A DNA stretch of 64,000 nucleotides, from positions 80,030,060 to 80,094,059 of the forward strand of contig OY740767.1 in the NCBI GenBank assembly GCA_963513935.1. The letters are read 5' to 3'. A program made the translations under genes and the position numbers. Under the pieces are notes generated by a model that was given only the letters and a program-made list of their open reading frames with translations, was not told where the DNA came from and made no database searches. Source of the stretch: Aphrophora alni. Lineage: Eukaryota; Arthropoda; Insecta; Hemiptera; Aphrophoridae. Numbering within the stretch: the first letter of the stretch is position 1; each line of letters opens with the position of its first letter. This document shows, one piece after another, positions 49,236 through 62,298 of the stretch.

Positions 49236-50070
49236 ACTCTCTTTCTCTGGGGAAGTGCCTTTTGGAAGAAATCGGCTCTTAAGTTCTGATAATATCTTAA
49301 AATTTTTAAACTATATTTAACCAGAGCACACATAAAACATTTATCATAAACAAGGTAATATGCATTTACAGAATGGATAATAGAAAACACAAGAAATTTG
49401 AGAAACGAATTGCGTATATAATTTCTCTTTAAAAACAATTTAAAAGCAATTTAAAAACTTTATACCCCAACAAAATTAATCAAACAAAACAAAACAATCA
49501 AAATATTTCACAAAAATCTAAACAGAATATTTCTTATATCCTAAGACAAATAAAAACGCTATACTATTCCAGCCAGAACTACAGATAGTTTTTCCTGTAC
49601 TGAAATAAAGCAGAGATTATATTAATGAATTTAATTTTTATCAATTTCCCAAATGAAGTTATATTTAAAATGATTTTACTATTTGCGAATTATTCCCTAG
49701 GCTTATTGTACCTTCGCACTTTATATGAAGTTCTTGTAGATTTTGAAGTTAGTTGTTAAAGTTGTCTAATTTCGATGCGTTGTTTTCCATCCAAGTCCTG
49801 TAGACTGCTGAATAGTTGAGTGCTGGCCTCGATTTCGATCTGCTAAGTCGTTTTGAAGTTCGAAATGAGTTGTAACTTTTCTAAGTCGAATTTAGTAGAG
49901 TGACTAATGTAGCTTCTTCTCTGCTTGGAGTCTGGTATAGGAGATACGTCTTCCTCACGTCGAGTCTGCCACAAAAGTACCCGTCTTACGACGGATAATT
50001 TTCGGTCTCCCTTTCTGTGGGAAATTTCCCACAAAAGGTGAACACTTTACCTCCCTTTTGTCAAGAAATG
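49236..50070. repeat. Dispersed repeat, copy 2 (matches 5785-6840)
   Basis: Same family and orientation as 5785-6840, with the same order of blocks, but shorter: only one minisatellite unit (near 49893) is present. It ends with the palindrome TGTGGGAAATTTCCCACA at 50016-50033. Copy 1 has a mutated version of this palindrome. No intact frame. Confidence 0.7.
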
Positions 50071-50142
50071 TTTTTTCTTTGTTTTGAGTATTTTCAGGCC
50101 CTTTTGGTCTGAAATTTTTATACTATATATTTAACTAGGCAT

Positions 50143-50146
<4 letters not shown>

Positions 50147-50207
<61 letters not shown>
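50147..50207. repeat. (GT)n microsatellite
   Basis: About 30 GT dinucleotides. Confidence 0.97.
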
Positions 50208-50208
<1 letters not shown>

Positions 50209-51682
50209 CTAATAAGGTAATAGTTTATCTATTTTTCAAATTTTTCATTAAACACACACACACTTTTTATGAAAAAAATGTCAATAAACTTAGAGTTTTA
50301 CTTTTAAGTCATTTTATTTAAACACATTCTTATTAAGTTTACATTTACGTAATGTTGATGGCGTAAGTGTACGAATTATATACGTGATATATAATAAATA
50401 AGATATGTACTGCACATTTTAAAAGCTACATGTCATATTCAAACTAGATCTCCTGTTGTAATCCGACAACCAAAGTCTCCATAAAATGTATGTACTCTGC
50501 CTGTACTCATTTGATTGTGAATAGTTCCTTGTCGAAGTGAACTAGAACTTGTTTCATTTACTTAACGATGGCGATTCGAAGGCTGAACGCTCAATTAAAT
50601 TCAAAATCCTTAACTACAACTTAGGTTTGTTGTGGCAACTGTGGATCCAACTACATTAACTCCCAGGATTGAACTACGTAACTTTGATAGGATTTAAATG
50701 AACAAAAGTAAACGTGACCTGTTTTAGTGAACTTCATGTTTTGTAAAGAGAATATATTTCTTAAAGGAATAAATTATCTATTTCATGACAGAGTGAAACT
50801 AATGACTACACAAGAGTATATTATGGTGTAACTTATACTCGTAGCAATAAAGGAATAATTAAAAAAACAAATTGAAAGTATGTTGTGCTGCATTGTATAG
50901 TTTATTGTATGTGTTATTTCAATATTTTTAATTATAGTTGTGTATTTTTGTCTATTTTGTATTGGGAAAATATTTAATATTATTTTCTAATCAATATAAC
51001 TTTATTATAGAAACATATTAACAACATTTAAATTGATATAATTGCGGATTCCTACGCTAATTCCATAAACACCGAATAGGAAACAATCTAACGTCACAAA
51101 CTTGACGATAGTACTAATATCAATGTTTCGAGTTTACGGTTAAAACAAAGCAGTAAGTTATTAAAAATAAAATTGTAATAAATAGATTATAATTGGTAAC
51201 GTATAGACCTTTATTCTCAATAAATTTTTTAATATTCTTAGTGCCTAATTATGATACAAAACAACAAAATTATGACAATTAATTGATAAAAATCAATCAA
51301 AAAAACCTTCTTTCTATAACCTTGCTTATTAACATTTAAGCAAAGAAAACTACGAAATGTTAACAAACAAAAGTCACATTCATAAAATTCACGACTTTCA
51401 CCAAATGTCTTGAGTAACCTTGTACAATCTAAGTCGTGACTACTTACCTAATCATGGCCTAATCATCAAAATGTCTGGGTACTTTCAAAATTGAAATTTA
51501 CTTAAGATAAAAATATAGGGCGATCTATGGTGAAACAATGAAATAAAATCGGAAAATGTCTACTCTCAAATTTGGGAAAGTTGTCCGTGTAATTAATCTT
51601 TTTATTATTTTCCTCTAGACAAAACATTCTAACTTTTAGTGAAATTAGTTCTCTAAAGAAATCACAATTATGTATGATAGTA

Positions 51683-51830
51683 TAAAGTGGTCTCTACTCC
51701 TAGAGTTAATTGATTAAATCCTAGAAGTTAATATAGTTGGATACAGAGTTGCTACAACAAACAGAAGATGTGGGTTAGAATTGTGGCTTTTATTGAACTT
51801 CCGATTTGGCATAGCCTTCATTAAGTTAAT
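51683..51830. repeat. Dispersed repeat family R3, copy B
   Basis: Member of the three-locus family described at 14707-14860, same orientation. It shares GCTACAACAAACAGAAG exactly with copy A and the GTGG(G)TT...TTTATTGA block with copies A and C. Confidence 0.6.
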
Positions 51831-53344
51831 GATAAAAGCTTAGATTAAAAATACTTAGTATATACATATGAGTTAAAAAGAGAAACAACCCTATAAATAA
51901 TACATCTCATCAAAAGTAGAATAGATACTGTAGTTTATATGTCAACTATCATTTATCACGTATTTCATATTTTCCTTTCCCTAGATAAATTATTTTTTGA
52001 TAATGAAAAAGTTTTGCTAAAAAAGAAATATAAGACAACCCCTCTCTTCTATTTGATACAAATATCTAGCTAACGTTTTGACATTTTCTAAATTATATTA
52101 GATAATATCGATATGAATATAATTAGAAACATGTGAATGATAATCATAATTGATTTATAAGTAATGGCTCTTCCGACTTTTTCACGATTTAATATCACAA
52201 AACGTGATAGTTCATCGGTTGCTCACAGTAGTATAATTTTATACTTGTAAAAGATGTGTAACAAACATCCTGTCAAACATTCAAAGTATGACTCTTAATC
52301 TGAAAAACATATATAAACAATAATTATATATTTAATATTTCTTATAATAAACTATTACTATCTAGGACAAATGTTTTTGAGTTTTTAGTTATTTCATATC
52401 CTGTTGTGTGTATTAAATATACTTCATTTTCGTTTTTTCTGGTCATGAAAAGTTCTAAAATCTGTTTCGTGAGACTGTTTTCTATCTTTCATTTAATGAG
52501 GCAGTAGATACTTATTATTAATATTTTTCGTATTGAGTATGTTTTTTTAAATTTTCTTGTACAATACTTTGTTCATTACGCTAGATGATTGGGCCATCTA
52601 CTAACTAATGTTTACTTTTCATTTTAGACTTTTAATTTTGCTATTCAACTGATCCATAAAGGGTTTGCGGAGACAGGATTTAAAGGTTACTAAAGATTAA
52701 CATATTTAAATATTATTTTTCGGTATGTGTGGGCTTTAGTCTAATAATGACTGAAGAGGTCACATGTTTTGTCTAACATATGAAACAACAGCGAAATACG
52801 ATAATTCCTGCTTAAAACTACGTAACCTTAGACGGTCTACTTTTCTGAGATTAGGCTAAATAGGGGATTATATATATATAAAAAAAACTAAGCTATGTAG
52901 CTTTTGGCATATTAAAAAATACATCGGTGTTACTTAATGACGTTATTTAAACGTTTAGTTTTAACTAAACGTAAAGATTATTTTACTGACAATCAACTTA
53001 TGTAAAAACTTTTACTGCAACAAGTTTCTCTTGTATGTCCTCTCATTTAGTTTAATGACATGTCAGGTGATATAACGAGTAATATGAAATATAAAATGTT
53101 TATGAAACTCCACTTTATTTCTACCATTGAATAATTAACTGTTGATATGTTAATTCAATATTTTCCCAACTTAAAAATATTGCAAAAAACAATTTTGACC
53201 TATGCTCCTATTTAAGATTTCCTTCTGACTCCTTGCGGGATGTCCCCATGATATGACAGAAAATTGATCGTTCCTTAAAAAAGTAGTTTTTTAGGTGTGG
53301 TGTTGATGTACCAAATCTTATTAATTTATCTGTTGTCGTTTAGA

Positions 53345-53392
53345 AAATATTAAGCCCGTGCGGGACTTTATATACACCCCGTATAGATACTT
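53345..53392. repeat. Transposon-terminus-like sequence
   Basis: GCCCGTGCGGGACTTTATATACACCCCGTAT contains a short CCCGTGCGGG palindrome and a CACCCCGTAT end. This kind of phrase is common at DNA-transposon termini in insects. No partner terminus is identified in the window. Confidence 0.3.
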
Positions 53393-53920
53393 TCAATAAA
53401 TACAATATTCCAACTTAAATAATGGAATGAATAATTTTTTGAAAAAAATAGTAACACATTCAATAAGAACATCTATTATAGATAATTTTCATTGAATACA
53501 CAGCAATAAATGGCGCAGTAAACTTGATGTATTTGTATAATTTAAAGTAGATAGACATAACTAGAACGTTACAAAGCACATATTCCACACCCACCATCAT
53601 TGAAGCGGAACGTAATATATCAAAACATAATATTACAGACGTATATAGTTATTTAATTGAAGTAGCTATAAATGATGGAAAAATTTATTTATTTATATAT
53701 ATATATTTTTGGATATATAAATTGTTTGTTTTTTTTTTTGCTAGTGTTCTAATCAATTGAGCATTACTTTACCATATCAATGTTTCTTCATAGTTATTAT
53801 TAAATTCAAATGCAAAGATGGAGTACTTTTTATAAACACACAATTGTTTTTTGTCGCATTTTAATTTGTAGTTGCCATAAAATAACCTTCAATTCTTTGT
53901 CAGTTACCCTGTATAATAAA

Positions 53921-53922
<2 letters not shown>

Positions 53923-53978
<56 letters not shown>
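53923..53978. repeat. (TA)n microsatellite
   Basis: About 28 TA dinucleotides. The open frame through it is low-complexity. Confidence 0.97.
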
Positions 53979-53980
<2 letters not shown>

Positions 53981-56900
53981 AGACGTCTTCACACCGTTTT
54001 GGAGCCAGCAATACATCGAACTCAGTAGACGTACATAAAATTGGAGACTTTAATGTGCTTAAAATCTAATTAATAGAGACGAAAATCTGAGATGATTATA
54101 TACTTCTGAACCCAACCAAAACTTTATATGTGTTTCTGTTATATATTTTTTACCCCTTTTCATTAAAATTTTCCAATATCTTACACTTGTATGACATTTT
54201 CGTCCACTGAAGATTTTTTTATCATTTATTCAAGATACACTATGCACTGGCATCATTCTAGAACGTGATGACGTATTCAAGAGATAGATGTTTAGTAGTG
54301 AAAAAATAAATAAATATAAATAACTAAAAGAAGGTAGTTTTTAATTCCATTTTGGATTTCGAGATGAAGTAAATGATAAAATTTGGGAATATTTCAATAT
54401 TAATATTAATAGTCGTTATTATTGACCATGAATTTTAAAAAACCTATCTTTGGCACATTAAAAATAATTAGGATTATTAGAGTAATTTGTTTTTTGTCTT
54501 CAACCTTAGGTGGATATATTTAGTGTTTATTGTGCCGTTCATTATTATTTTGGTATTTTTAGCCTTTTAGAGATACGACTCTTTTCAAAGTCACCACTCC
54601 TTATAAAATTTATTAGAATACTATAAGTAGATTATTATTATTATTATTATTTAAATAAATCTCTCTTTTTCTATACATGTATATCTAACATATGAAAAAA
54701 AGTTTGAAATAAATAAAACATTTTCATTATTTAATTGAGTTATTGAAAACAAAGTTGTACTTCCCATTGAATTCGTTTTTATTGTCTGTCTATTTTTAGA
54801 GACCGTCTAAATCGAAATCAGAACTTTTTCAACCCTTTTCCAAAGTTGTCATACACTTATTTGAGATATAATATAAGAGTTACCTCTGAATAAACAGTGA
54901 TATAAACACATTTACTTTAATTATTATAGTTTATTACAGCATTTAATAATCTGGTTCGCGTATTAGTTTTTAAACACAAAAATGATAACATCTATACGTT
55001 AAATCCTAAATAATAATATTAACACACCTTAATTATCATTATCAATAAACAATAAAACTCTAAATAGTATTATACATATTCATTACACAAAGGAAATCAG
55101 TTATTATTTTAACTATTATATAAAATCAAACCAAGATAATAATATAATAGTTTAAAGTTTACCAAAACGTATTTAATTATTGGAATTAAATATGCCACTA
55201 ACATTTCTAAAACTCTTCTCTCTGTAACTATCAATACACTAAGTGGAGTTGTATGATATCTTCTGAATTAAAGAAGCTTTTCCTCTTGGGAATGTAGGAA
55301 TCTATATACAGCTTGTCGCATAACAATTTGCTGAATCAATATTGACTTAAGCAAACAATTCAAATCCGACGTCTGTGGGTAAATGGTTTTACAACATTCT
55401 TGGAAGTTTGTTAAATTAAATCCAAAGTTATAACAAAAAATACAGTATATTTCAAATATATTTTATAGTTATACTCTTTTGTTTTATTTCTTAGATTTAT
55501 AACGACACTACAAAGATGTTTTCCTGAAATTGTTAAAATGTTCTATAATCATGTTTTATTTTTTGTTTATGAGTAAGTTATTTATTTTATACCAAACAAG
55601 TGAGTGAATTGTAAATATTTCATGTTTACTACTTTAATCTTGTGTCTTTTAAATAAATTGTTTGGGTTGACATATTTACAAAATCAGTAAGAGAATAAAT
55701 TAACAAAGAAACTAACTTTAAACAATACATGTTGTTAGGTCATGTTAAAAACTTAAAGGGAAATATTTTTGGACTAAAATTATATTATTTTAGCGCTAAA
55801 GTAATTATTTCTTTCATATTATTCAAAGTTTATATAGGAAGTTTCTTTGTCTTTGGCGATAACAAAGTTTGACGTTAAATAACCCGTATTCAATTTAGTT
55901 TTAAATAGCAACCTTTGAGTTATATTGCTTTACGATCAGCAACTGCTGAGGTCTCAACTAATATTAACTCAAATATTGTATACTAAATACATTACCTGTT
56001 GTATCTCTTTATAATTAACTTTACAAGAAAATTACATTTCTTTTTTTCCTTTTGTTTTGTGTAAGTTCATGGACCTCTCTGTATTTGGTAGTTACAGTTT
56101 ATTTATAGTTTTATTGCGGGGGTCTCAGATGACCATTTCAAGAAATAGGGATGAAAGTTCAAAAGTCGATGTGCCATAATTAAAAAACAAGCAAGATTGT
56201 TTAAAGGTAGAAACAAATTTCTTTAGAAATTATTCAATGTTCAAATAGTTTTATTAACTCAAAATTCATTGTGTTTGCATCGAGTTTTTATTTATTTATC
56301 CAAACATTAAACTTCCAGTTAACAAATATTAAAACAAAACAATATATTTAGTTAAAAATGTTTCCATGACATTATCATTTTTTCTACTCATTACAAAGTA
56401 ATTTATATTTAAAGTTTTATATTCATCAAATATATGTAGGTAATTAGTGTGTGTGTGTTAAATACTTTCATGCTTTACGAACCATCAAGAGCCCTTATGC
56501 TTGATTTCCTGTGTGTGGGACACCAGGTTCATCTGGTTTATCTATTAAACCCAAACCTTTCATGCTCTCTTAGGTAAAAGTTCCACCTCCGAACCTCTTT
56601 AACAGACATACTTTAAGGTGGGTCCTAAACAGACTCACGTCTAAAATTATTTTTTGCCACGTTTCGGTGTTCTTTAACGTGAAACAGTTGTTTTCAAAAA
56701 CCGGACTATTTAGCCTTATTACATACCCTTATTTTGGATCATCTTTAGAACGATGTTATACAGTAAGGTAGTCCAAAACATTTATGTCAACTTTTTAATG
56801 TAAATATGAAGTTTATTGAGCCGATGAAAGTGATCTTTTTCAAATTACCGCTTTTTAAATAATGTGCAAGGTTTTAAAACCGAATATATGAACAGAAATC

Positions 56901-57739
56901 AGGATTGTTAAAAAGTTAGCACGTGTCAGCCGTTACACGTTTCACTTACTATAACATAAAATACATTATTTATAATATTATATAAAACTTTTTTCAAATT
57001 CGCTGCTTTTACTTTATATCAATACATCTTATATTTGTTTATGCTTGTACCGACACTATAATGATATATTTATAAAAGGTTTATGACAAGTAATTATTGG
57101 TATTAAATCTACCATTTTCATGTTAATTAACTGATAGATGAACTTCAAGCAAACACACAGATGAACTATTTGAAAAATATTCCGATTTTAATATAATAAA
57201 AGGGAGATGTTTTATTTTAGGATAAATGGTTATTCAAGTAGAAACATGAATTTGATTTTGATTTACTAACATTATTTTATTTTGTTTGACCAACATAACA
57301 GTTTTTACATTAATTATTTAACACCTACTCAACCCATTTATATCCTTTCTGTCTTTTTTTTTTTAATAGCTTAGAAATAGACTTCATTTATTTACTTTTG
57401 TGAGCACCAATTAAATCATTATGCCCATTAAAACGGGTTAAATATATTAAAAAATAAACTAAAATAACCCTTAACCAAATTAAAAGTTCATGATCATAAA
57501 CACGGTTATCAAGTAAATTTAAACACGTGAATGGTAATTACGTTGCACAAAATTTTCCAATAGCAGTTAGGAAGATTTGAATGATTTCACTAATCATATA
57601 AAAGGAGAAGCAATTTACTTTTTTATACGAGGTTGATTGTGGTTGGTTCACCATTTTAACAAGTTTAAAGATTAAAAGTATTAGAAACAGACGATTGTCA
57701 TAAAACCGTATAATAAATAAATTAAACGTTAAAAAAAAT

Positions 57740-57852
57740 AAAGTAATATTTTTACTTCGTGGCAAGCCTCGACGTAAAGCATTTCTGGCAGATACTAGTT
57801 TCACGCTACTGGAACGAATAGTCTGTTTAAAATTTTCTTTTATTATAAACAT
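57740..57852 (-). other. Coding-like fragment, unknown
   Basis: The first ~35 residues of a minus-strand 104-codon frame (57538-57852) include SSSVKLVSARNALRRGLPRS, and their DNA is GC-richer than the neighbourhood. The remainder is Phe/Ile/Leu-rich and looks like read-through. The plus strand is also open here (LRGKPRRKAFLADTSFTLLE), so the true strand is unclear. It may belong with the 57927-58017 island. Confidence 0.2.
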
Positions 57853-57926
57853 AGGTCAAACAAAATTTTAAATCAAAGGATTTACAAAGAGAACCATTTT
57901 TGTGAAATGTCGTTTTTCAATATTTA

Positions 57927-58017
57927 TCAATCAATATAATCTGTAACTGGCCTTCTGGCTAAGGAAGCTTCTACTGACGCAGTCATCGTGAAAGCCAAAA
58001 CCACTTCCGTAAAATAA
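57927..58017. other. Coding-like island open on both strands
   Basis: The plus frame 57940-58017 reads SVTGLLAKEASTDAVIVKAK and TTSVK. The minus frame ending at 57927 reads EVVLAFTMTASVEASLARRP and VTDYID. Both lack the AT-codon bias of chance frames. A conserved repeat or a decayed transposase/reverse transcriptase piece is as likely as a host exon. No domain is recognised. Confidence 0.3.
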
Positions 58018-58414
58018 AATATTAAATTGATTCTACCATGACCGACACTACTGGGTAGCATGGACTCTTTTAATTGAACCTAATTCCTAGAAATAAAACC
58101 ACAAAATTTTACAAATTATTGGAATTTTAATAAAGTTGGGAAATTTAGAAAATCGCTGAATATTAGAAGAAACAGTTTCTTGTACAGAAAATTTAATACC
58201 AACAGTTTTTAGGTCTGGTATCAAGTTTACAAAAAAGAGACACAAATAACAATTTTATTTCAATACTCACTTGGATCAGTTTGTACTACGTTAATCAAAC
58301 AAATCTGAGCTCAGATTTATTACCGTAAGGTTCGTATACATTTTTCTAAACAAATTTATATTAAATAAAAACCTTGTAGTTCAACAATTTCCTAAAGATA
58401 GACAAATCCTGTAA

Positions 58415-58555
58415 TTAAACTAGTTTTGCAATAGGCATCATTTGCTGCTTTATTAGTCCGTCTTTCCCTACTACACCCACCATAGCGTCTAAACTTAATC
58501 CCGTTTCAATCAAGTGATTGATCCAATCTATAATTTTTAAATTTTCTAGAAGCCT
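58415..58555 (-). CDS. Candidate terminal exon or coding relic, unknown
   Basis: A 46-codon minus-strand frame closed by TAA reads KIIDWINHLIETGLSLDAMV and GVVGKDGLIKQQMMPIAKLV at its end. It has a helical, Met/Leu/Ile/Gly pattern and a GC-richer core. Upstream on the minus strand AATCTAG and TTATAG are possible weak acceptors. I do not recognise the protein. It is on the strand opposite to the 58950 exon, so the two are not parts of one gene. Confidence 0.25.
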   Translation of the reverse strand, partial: RLLENLKIIDWINHLIETGLSLDAMVGVVGKDGLIKQQMMPIAKLV

Positions 58556-58949
58556 CTAGATTATTTCATTATCTGATGTAGACTTGTAATGTAAGTCTAC
58601 ATTACAAAGAGGACATGTAAGCTAAAATAATAATAATGGTGTACGTGCATTCTTGTGCAGAACTTGATGTTTCTTTTAACTTAAAAAATGGTAACATTCT
58701 TAAAAAAAAATTAAATGATGTGATTCAACACGTGGAAGGTGTGAGACTTAAATGTGTGGTTGTTTTTGCTTCTACAACGATTTTTCTAATATTTCATTTT
58801 GCTTGAGCTTCCACATTAATTTCACGAATTCTCAGGATTGTGGATTAAATTTTAATAGGTTGCGTAACACCCATTTTAAGTGTATTATGTATTTATTAGA
58901 TTAGTTCGAGGTATTTACCAAGTTTTCGTATCATATGGTCTGTTTCTAG

Positions 58950-59036
58950 AAGGTTAATTTGTGAAGTGAGCGATAGGGGTACCCAAGACGAAAATGTAAT
59001 TACCACCGCGGCCACCTACACAATCGACCCAGGCAG
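58950..59036 (+). CDS. Strong candidate internal exon, unknown protein (partial)
   Basis: The sequence TCTGTTTCTAG at 58939-58949 is a good acceptor and CAG|GTATGT at 59034-59042 is a perfect donor. Between them lie 87 nt with only one open frame, reading RLICEVSDRGTQDENVITTA and ATYTIDPG. Exon length is a multiple of three and both introns are phase 2, typical of an internal exon. The composition (Thr, Asp, Glu, Cys, codons with C/G third positions) is unlike chance frames here. The frame stays open past the donor to 59121. No start codon is present. The pattern suggests an extracellular beta-rich domain, but I cannot name a family. Confidence 0.45.
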
Positions 59037-59278
59037 GTATGTTATCCGTTATGTCAAAACAAACATTGTAATTAGACGTCCGTCACAAGTATACAGGTTT
59101 CTATCTGTTAACTCTTGAAGTGATAACACTTTTTGTGAGTTGCACAACAATTATGACTTGTTATTATTACTGATGACTTTGTATTATAAACCTTTTACGT
59201 TTGACTTAGCATTAAAAGCTTGCGATTATAATATTCAGATCTATTTATGTTCTGTGAATTCCTCGTGTCAATTTTCAG

Positions 59279-59339
59279 CCTCGTAATTGTGTCACTAAGC
59301 AAGTATCCTATCTCGGCGGTGGTAATCTTGGTTTTGTAA
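59279..59339 (+). CDS. Possible following exon, unknown
   Basis: GTGTCAATTTTCAG at 59265-59278 is a good acceptor 242 bp after the 59036 donor. Joined in phase 2, the frame continues SLVIVSLSKYPISAVVILVL and stops at 59337-59339, a hydrophobic tail. A different phase instead gives PRNCVTKQVSYLGGGNLGFV and stays open to about 59365. The segment is GC-richer (CTCGGCGGTGGTAATC) than its surroundings. The linkage to the upstream exon is inference. Confidence 0.2.
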
Positions 59340-59344
59340 AATCT

Positions 59345-62295
59345 TTATTAAACACATCTGATTAAAATCTGTAGAAACTAGTGACTCTAGTAACTTGGTT
59401 TTAAAAGGTAAGCGCGTGCAACTAACATTAAGACCACAAATTAAGATATCCTTTTCACTTTTGTCCAGCTATTAATGTAATATTAGTCTCTTTGAAACCC
59501 GTTACTATGATAAAAATATATTTTTTAAAATCATTAACTGTAAGTATCCTATAATTCATTTAGTTGCCCAAATATCCTATATTTTTTGTGCGATATTTTT
59601 CTGTCGAGTGTAGAAGCTTTGCTGTCCTTCTTTTGATAAGTGCAACACTTCACTAAATATAATTTTATATTATTCTGTAACATTTTCATAAGTGTTTAGT
59701 TTAGAATTTATTGTCGCCTCCCTTAACGATTTCCGACTTTCCTTCTGAACTAGTTCATCTGCGTTTTATTTTACATACATGCATTTTAATGACATGATGT
59801 ACGTGTTTTGTTTGACTCTGTCCTCCGATCAACAAATATTATCAAAACGTTCAATACTTTGTTTTAATAACTGATTTACAGTAATTTTTGCATTTCCACG
59901 ATACCAACAAAAAACATGAATGTGTGCGACCACTGCATTTTAAAGTATTATAATAACTTGGCTAATTACTTGCATGTGTTCATTTTTGTGGGTTTTAACG
60001 AATTATTTTCCTAAACATAAGTGTAATGCTACGTTATCCTAGTCTAATTTACAATAAGTAATTACCCTTCCTTTGAAACATGGATAATGGACATGACTGA
60101 AACAAAAAATATTATTTTAGGACTAAGTTAATAAATTTCTGTTTTTCATAATAATAATAATAATAAGTTCAAAATAATTGCAAAGACAACTTGTCTACAA
60201 TCCTCATTTTAAGGTGGGTTTTTAGCTGGGACAAAAGTCTCAAGTATATTGCGTCTTGTGTCTTCATTCTCCTCCTATTTTCTTTTTTTCTTACACTTCA
60301 GGTAGAAGGAATTTGTAATAATTTATTAATTTAAACTCAGTCTTATCACAAGGAATAAATTAGCTACAAATTATTCCTGATTACATTTCTGTTTGGTTTC
60401 TTACTCGACTCTGTAGTTCGTGAGAGTAAACACGCACTCCATCCAATGGAGGCATTTTTAACTATATTTCTGAAATTATTGTGGGTTCCCCCATTGTATA
60501 CGTTAAACGTATGTAGAACATTATTTGCCCATTAACAAAGAGTTTTTTCCTTAATTTAGATGCACGGTACAAATGTATTATTGTTTGACAATATAGGGCG
60601 CTAGTTACAAAAGTTTAAAACTTTTGGTTGACTCTGAGACAAAATTCAACTGTTACAAAGTGAGATTGAGCCCGCCATCATATTTTACTTGATATCGTCT
60701 CCAACATGATTTATTGTCTCGTTTCGTTAATATCATTTAGCTTACTCATTTCTATCTTTGTAAGAGGTGTTCATTTTAGCCTTTGTACTCATTTATTGTA
60801 GTAGGTACATTTATTTCAAATTCATTCAGTTACTGTATATGTTAAACAATGATCTCAGAAACCTTAATTTAGAAATGGAGATATAAATATTACTTATTTA
60901 AGTTTCCTTTTCTCCTCCAACTATTCAACTATAACCCAATATTAAATTTTAGATCTACTAAACGGTGCCACAACATTTTAAACTCATTTTTACATTAATC
61001 AATCAGAACCGATTTTAAATCAAAAAATTCATCATTATACATGTTAGTTCCGTAGTTGTCAATGAAAAATAAAAAATAAAAATAAACCATATTAGTTTTT
61101 CACAAATTATTAAAACCAATTATGTAATTAAATAAAACCTAAACTTGCTTCGCTTGTGGCTTAAACTTGTCATAAAATTGTATTTGATAGATTTAGAGTT
61201 TTAATGGCAGTTGGTAAGATTTAATTGAGTTCGTTTACTACTTATTCTTAATCCATATTTTATTTACCAATCATTAGTTTATTACAATCACTAGTGTAGG
61301 GCTTTTGGATTTTGAAAATGGAACTATATTAATATGTTTTATAAAAAAAATAACATACTAAATAAACAAAACAGTAGACGTTTTTGCAATTTAAAACATA
61401 TTAAAATACTTTTAGTATCAAATGCTTGGAAAAAGATTGTTTATTTATTTTATATTTACGTCAAAGTCTTTAATAATAAATCCTATGTTAGAGAATAAGG
61501 TAAAAATACTCATTAAATATATTTATGATCAGACGGAGTAGAACATAAAGTTTTATGTTACTATTTTATTGTAAACCACGAGTCAACTATGTTTTAATTT
61601 GATTGTTGCCAAACAAGGTTGTTAAAGTTTTGAAGAAAATTTAGTTGTATTTTTAACAGCTATAAATATTGTGTAAACTATTATTTGAAATAAGCATCTC
61701 ATATCTCATAAGGTGATTAGTTTTGATAAACTTGATGTAGGATAAATAGTGTTCATTGTTTATCAGTTTATTTATGTTTTAACTCAATTATACGTCTCAT
61801 ATACAATACGATGATATAAAACCTAAATATTATTAGTAATCTTATGTTAATCATGAATAATGAAGTAAATGGCGTCTTTTTTATAAAAATAACAAATTAT
61901 TAATTGATTTAATAACTACATAATTACGTGCAAAATAAAAGGAAATATAATCTACAAAAGGGGTCACGTTTGATTACCTAAGTGGTATCTCCTCTCAAAG
62001 TTAAGTAATTCAATCTTGCTAGTTACTACAGTTGGATTCACAATTTCTACAATGAACAAAAGACGTGGTTCAAGAATTCGCCTTTAATTGCGATTCCAGA
62101 CTTTTAATAGTCTTCGTTAGGATAATGAAACAAATTCCAGACACAAATATAATTAGTATAATTTAGACGTAAAATTTGCAGATGTTTTAAGAAATCTCCA
62201 TAAGCGACCAAGTCTCTCTAATATAAGATAAATACGTACAAAAAACATGTTTAATGTTTAATATCCAAATTATTACTGATGAAAGACGTAGCAAG
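59345..62295. other. AT-rich DNA, no gene seen
   Basis: A long pyrimidine tract ending TTACACTTCAG near 60266-60301 resembles a splice acceptor, but the frame after it closes within about 10 codons. A GC-richer pocket at 60620-60715 (TGAGATTGAGCCCGCCATCA) has only short minus-strand frames. An (AAT)n run lies near 60150-60166. Otherwise nothing is recognised. Confidence 0.45.
61980..62120. repeat. Dispersed repeat family R3, copy C
   Basis: Third member of the family at 14707-14860 and 51683-51830, same orientation, the most diverged of the three. It contains GACGTGGTTCAAGAATTCGCC, which resembles a tRNA-type B box (GGTTCRANNCC) and raises the possibility of a SINE. Confidence 0.5.
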
Positions 62296-62298
62296 CCA

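Larger units (their letters stand above)
50210..57500. other. Long AT-rich stretch, no gene seen
   Basis: Apart from the repeats listed separately, I recognise nothing coding. A GC-richer pocket at about 56470-56650 (ACCATCAAGAGCCCTTATG, TGTGTGGGACACCAGGTTCATC) has only short frames on either strand and may be decayed coding or transposon sequence. Confidence 0.5.

Noticed and set aside
57538..57740. C-terminal part of the 104-codon minus-strand frame
   Set aside because: Hydrophobic Phe/Ile/Leu-rich sequence without membrane-protein context, read from AT-rich DNA; only the first third looks coding-like.
58415..58555. Identification as a MOZART-type small protein
   Set aside because: Only a loose resemblance around a TGL phrase; the remaining pattern does not match, so the frame is left unnamed.
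60266..60330. Exon after a strong polypyrimidine-AG acceptor
   Set aside because: The downstream frame closes after about ten codons and there is no good donor.
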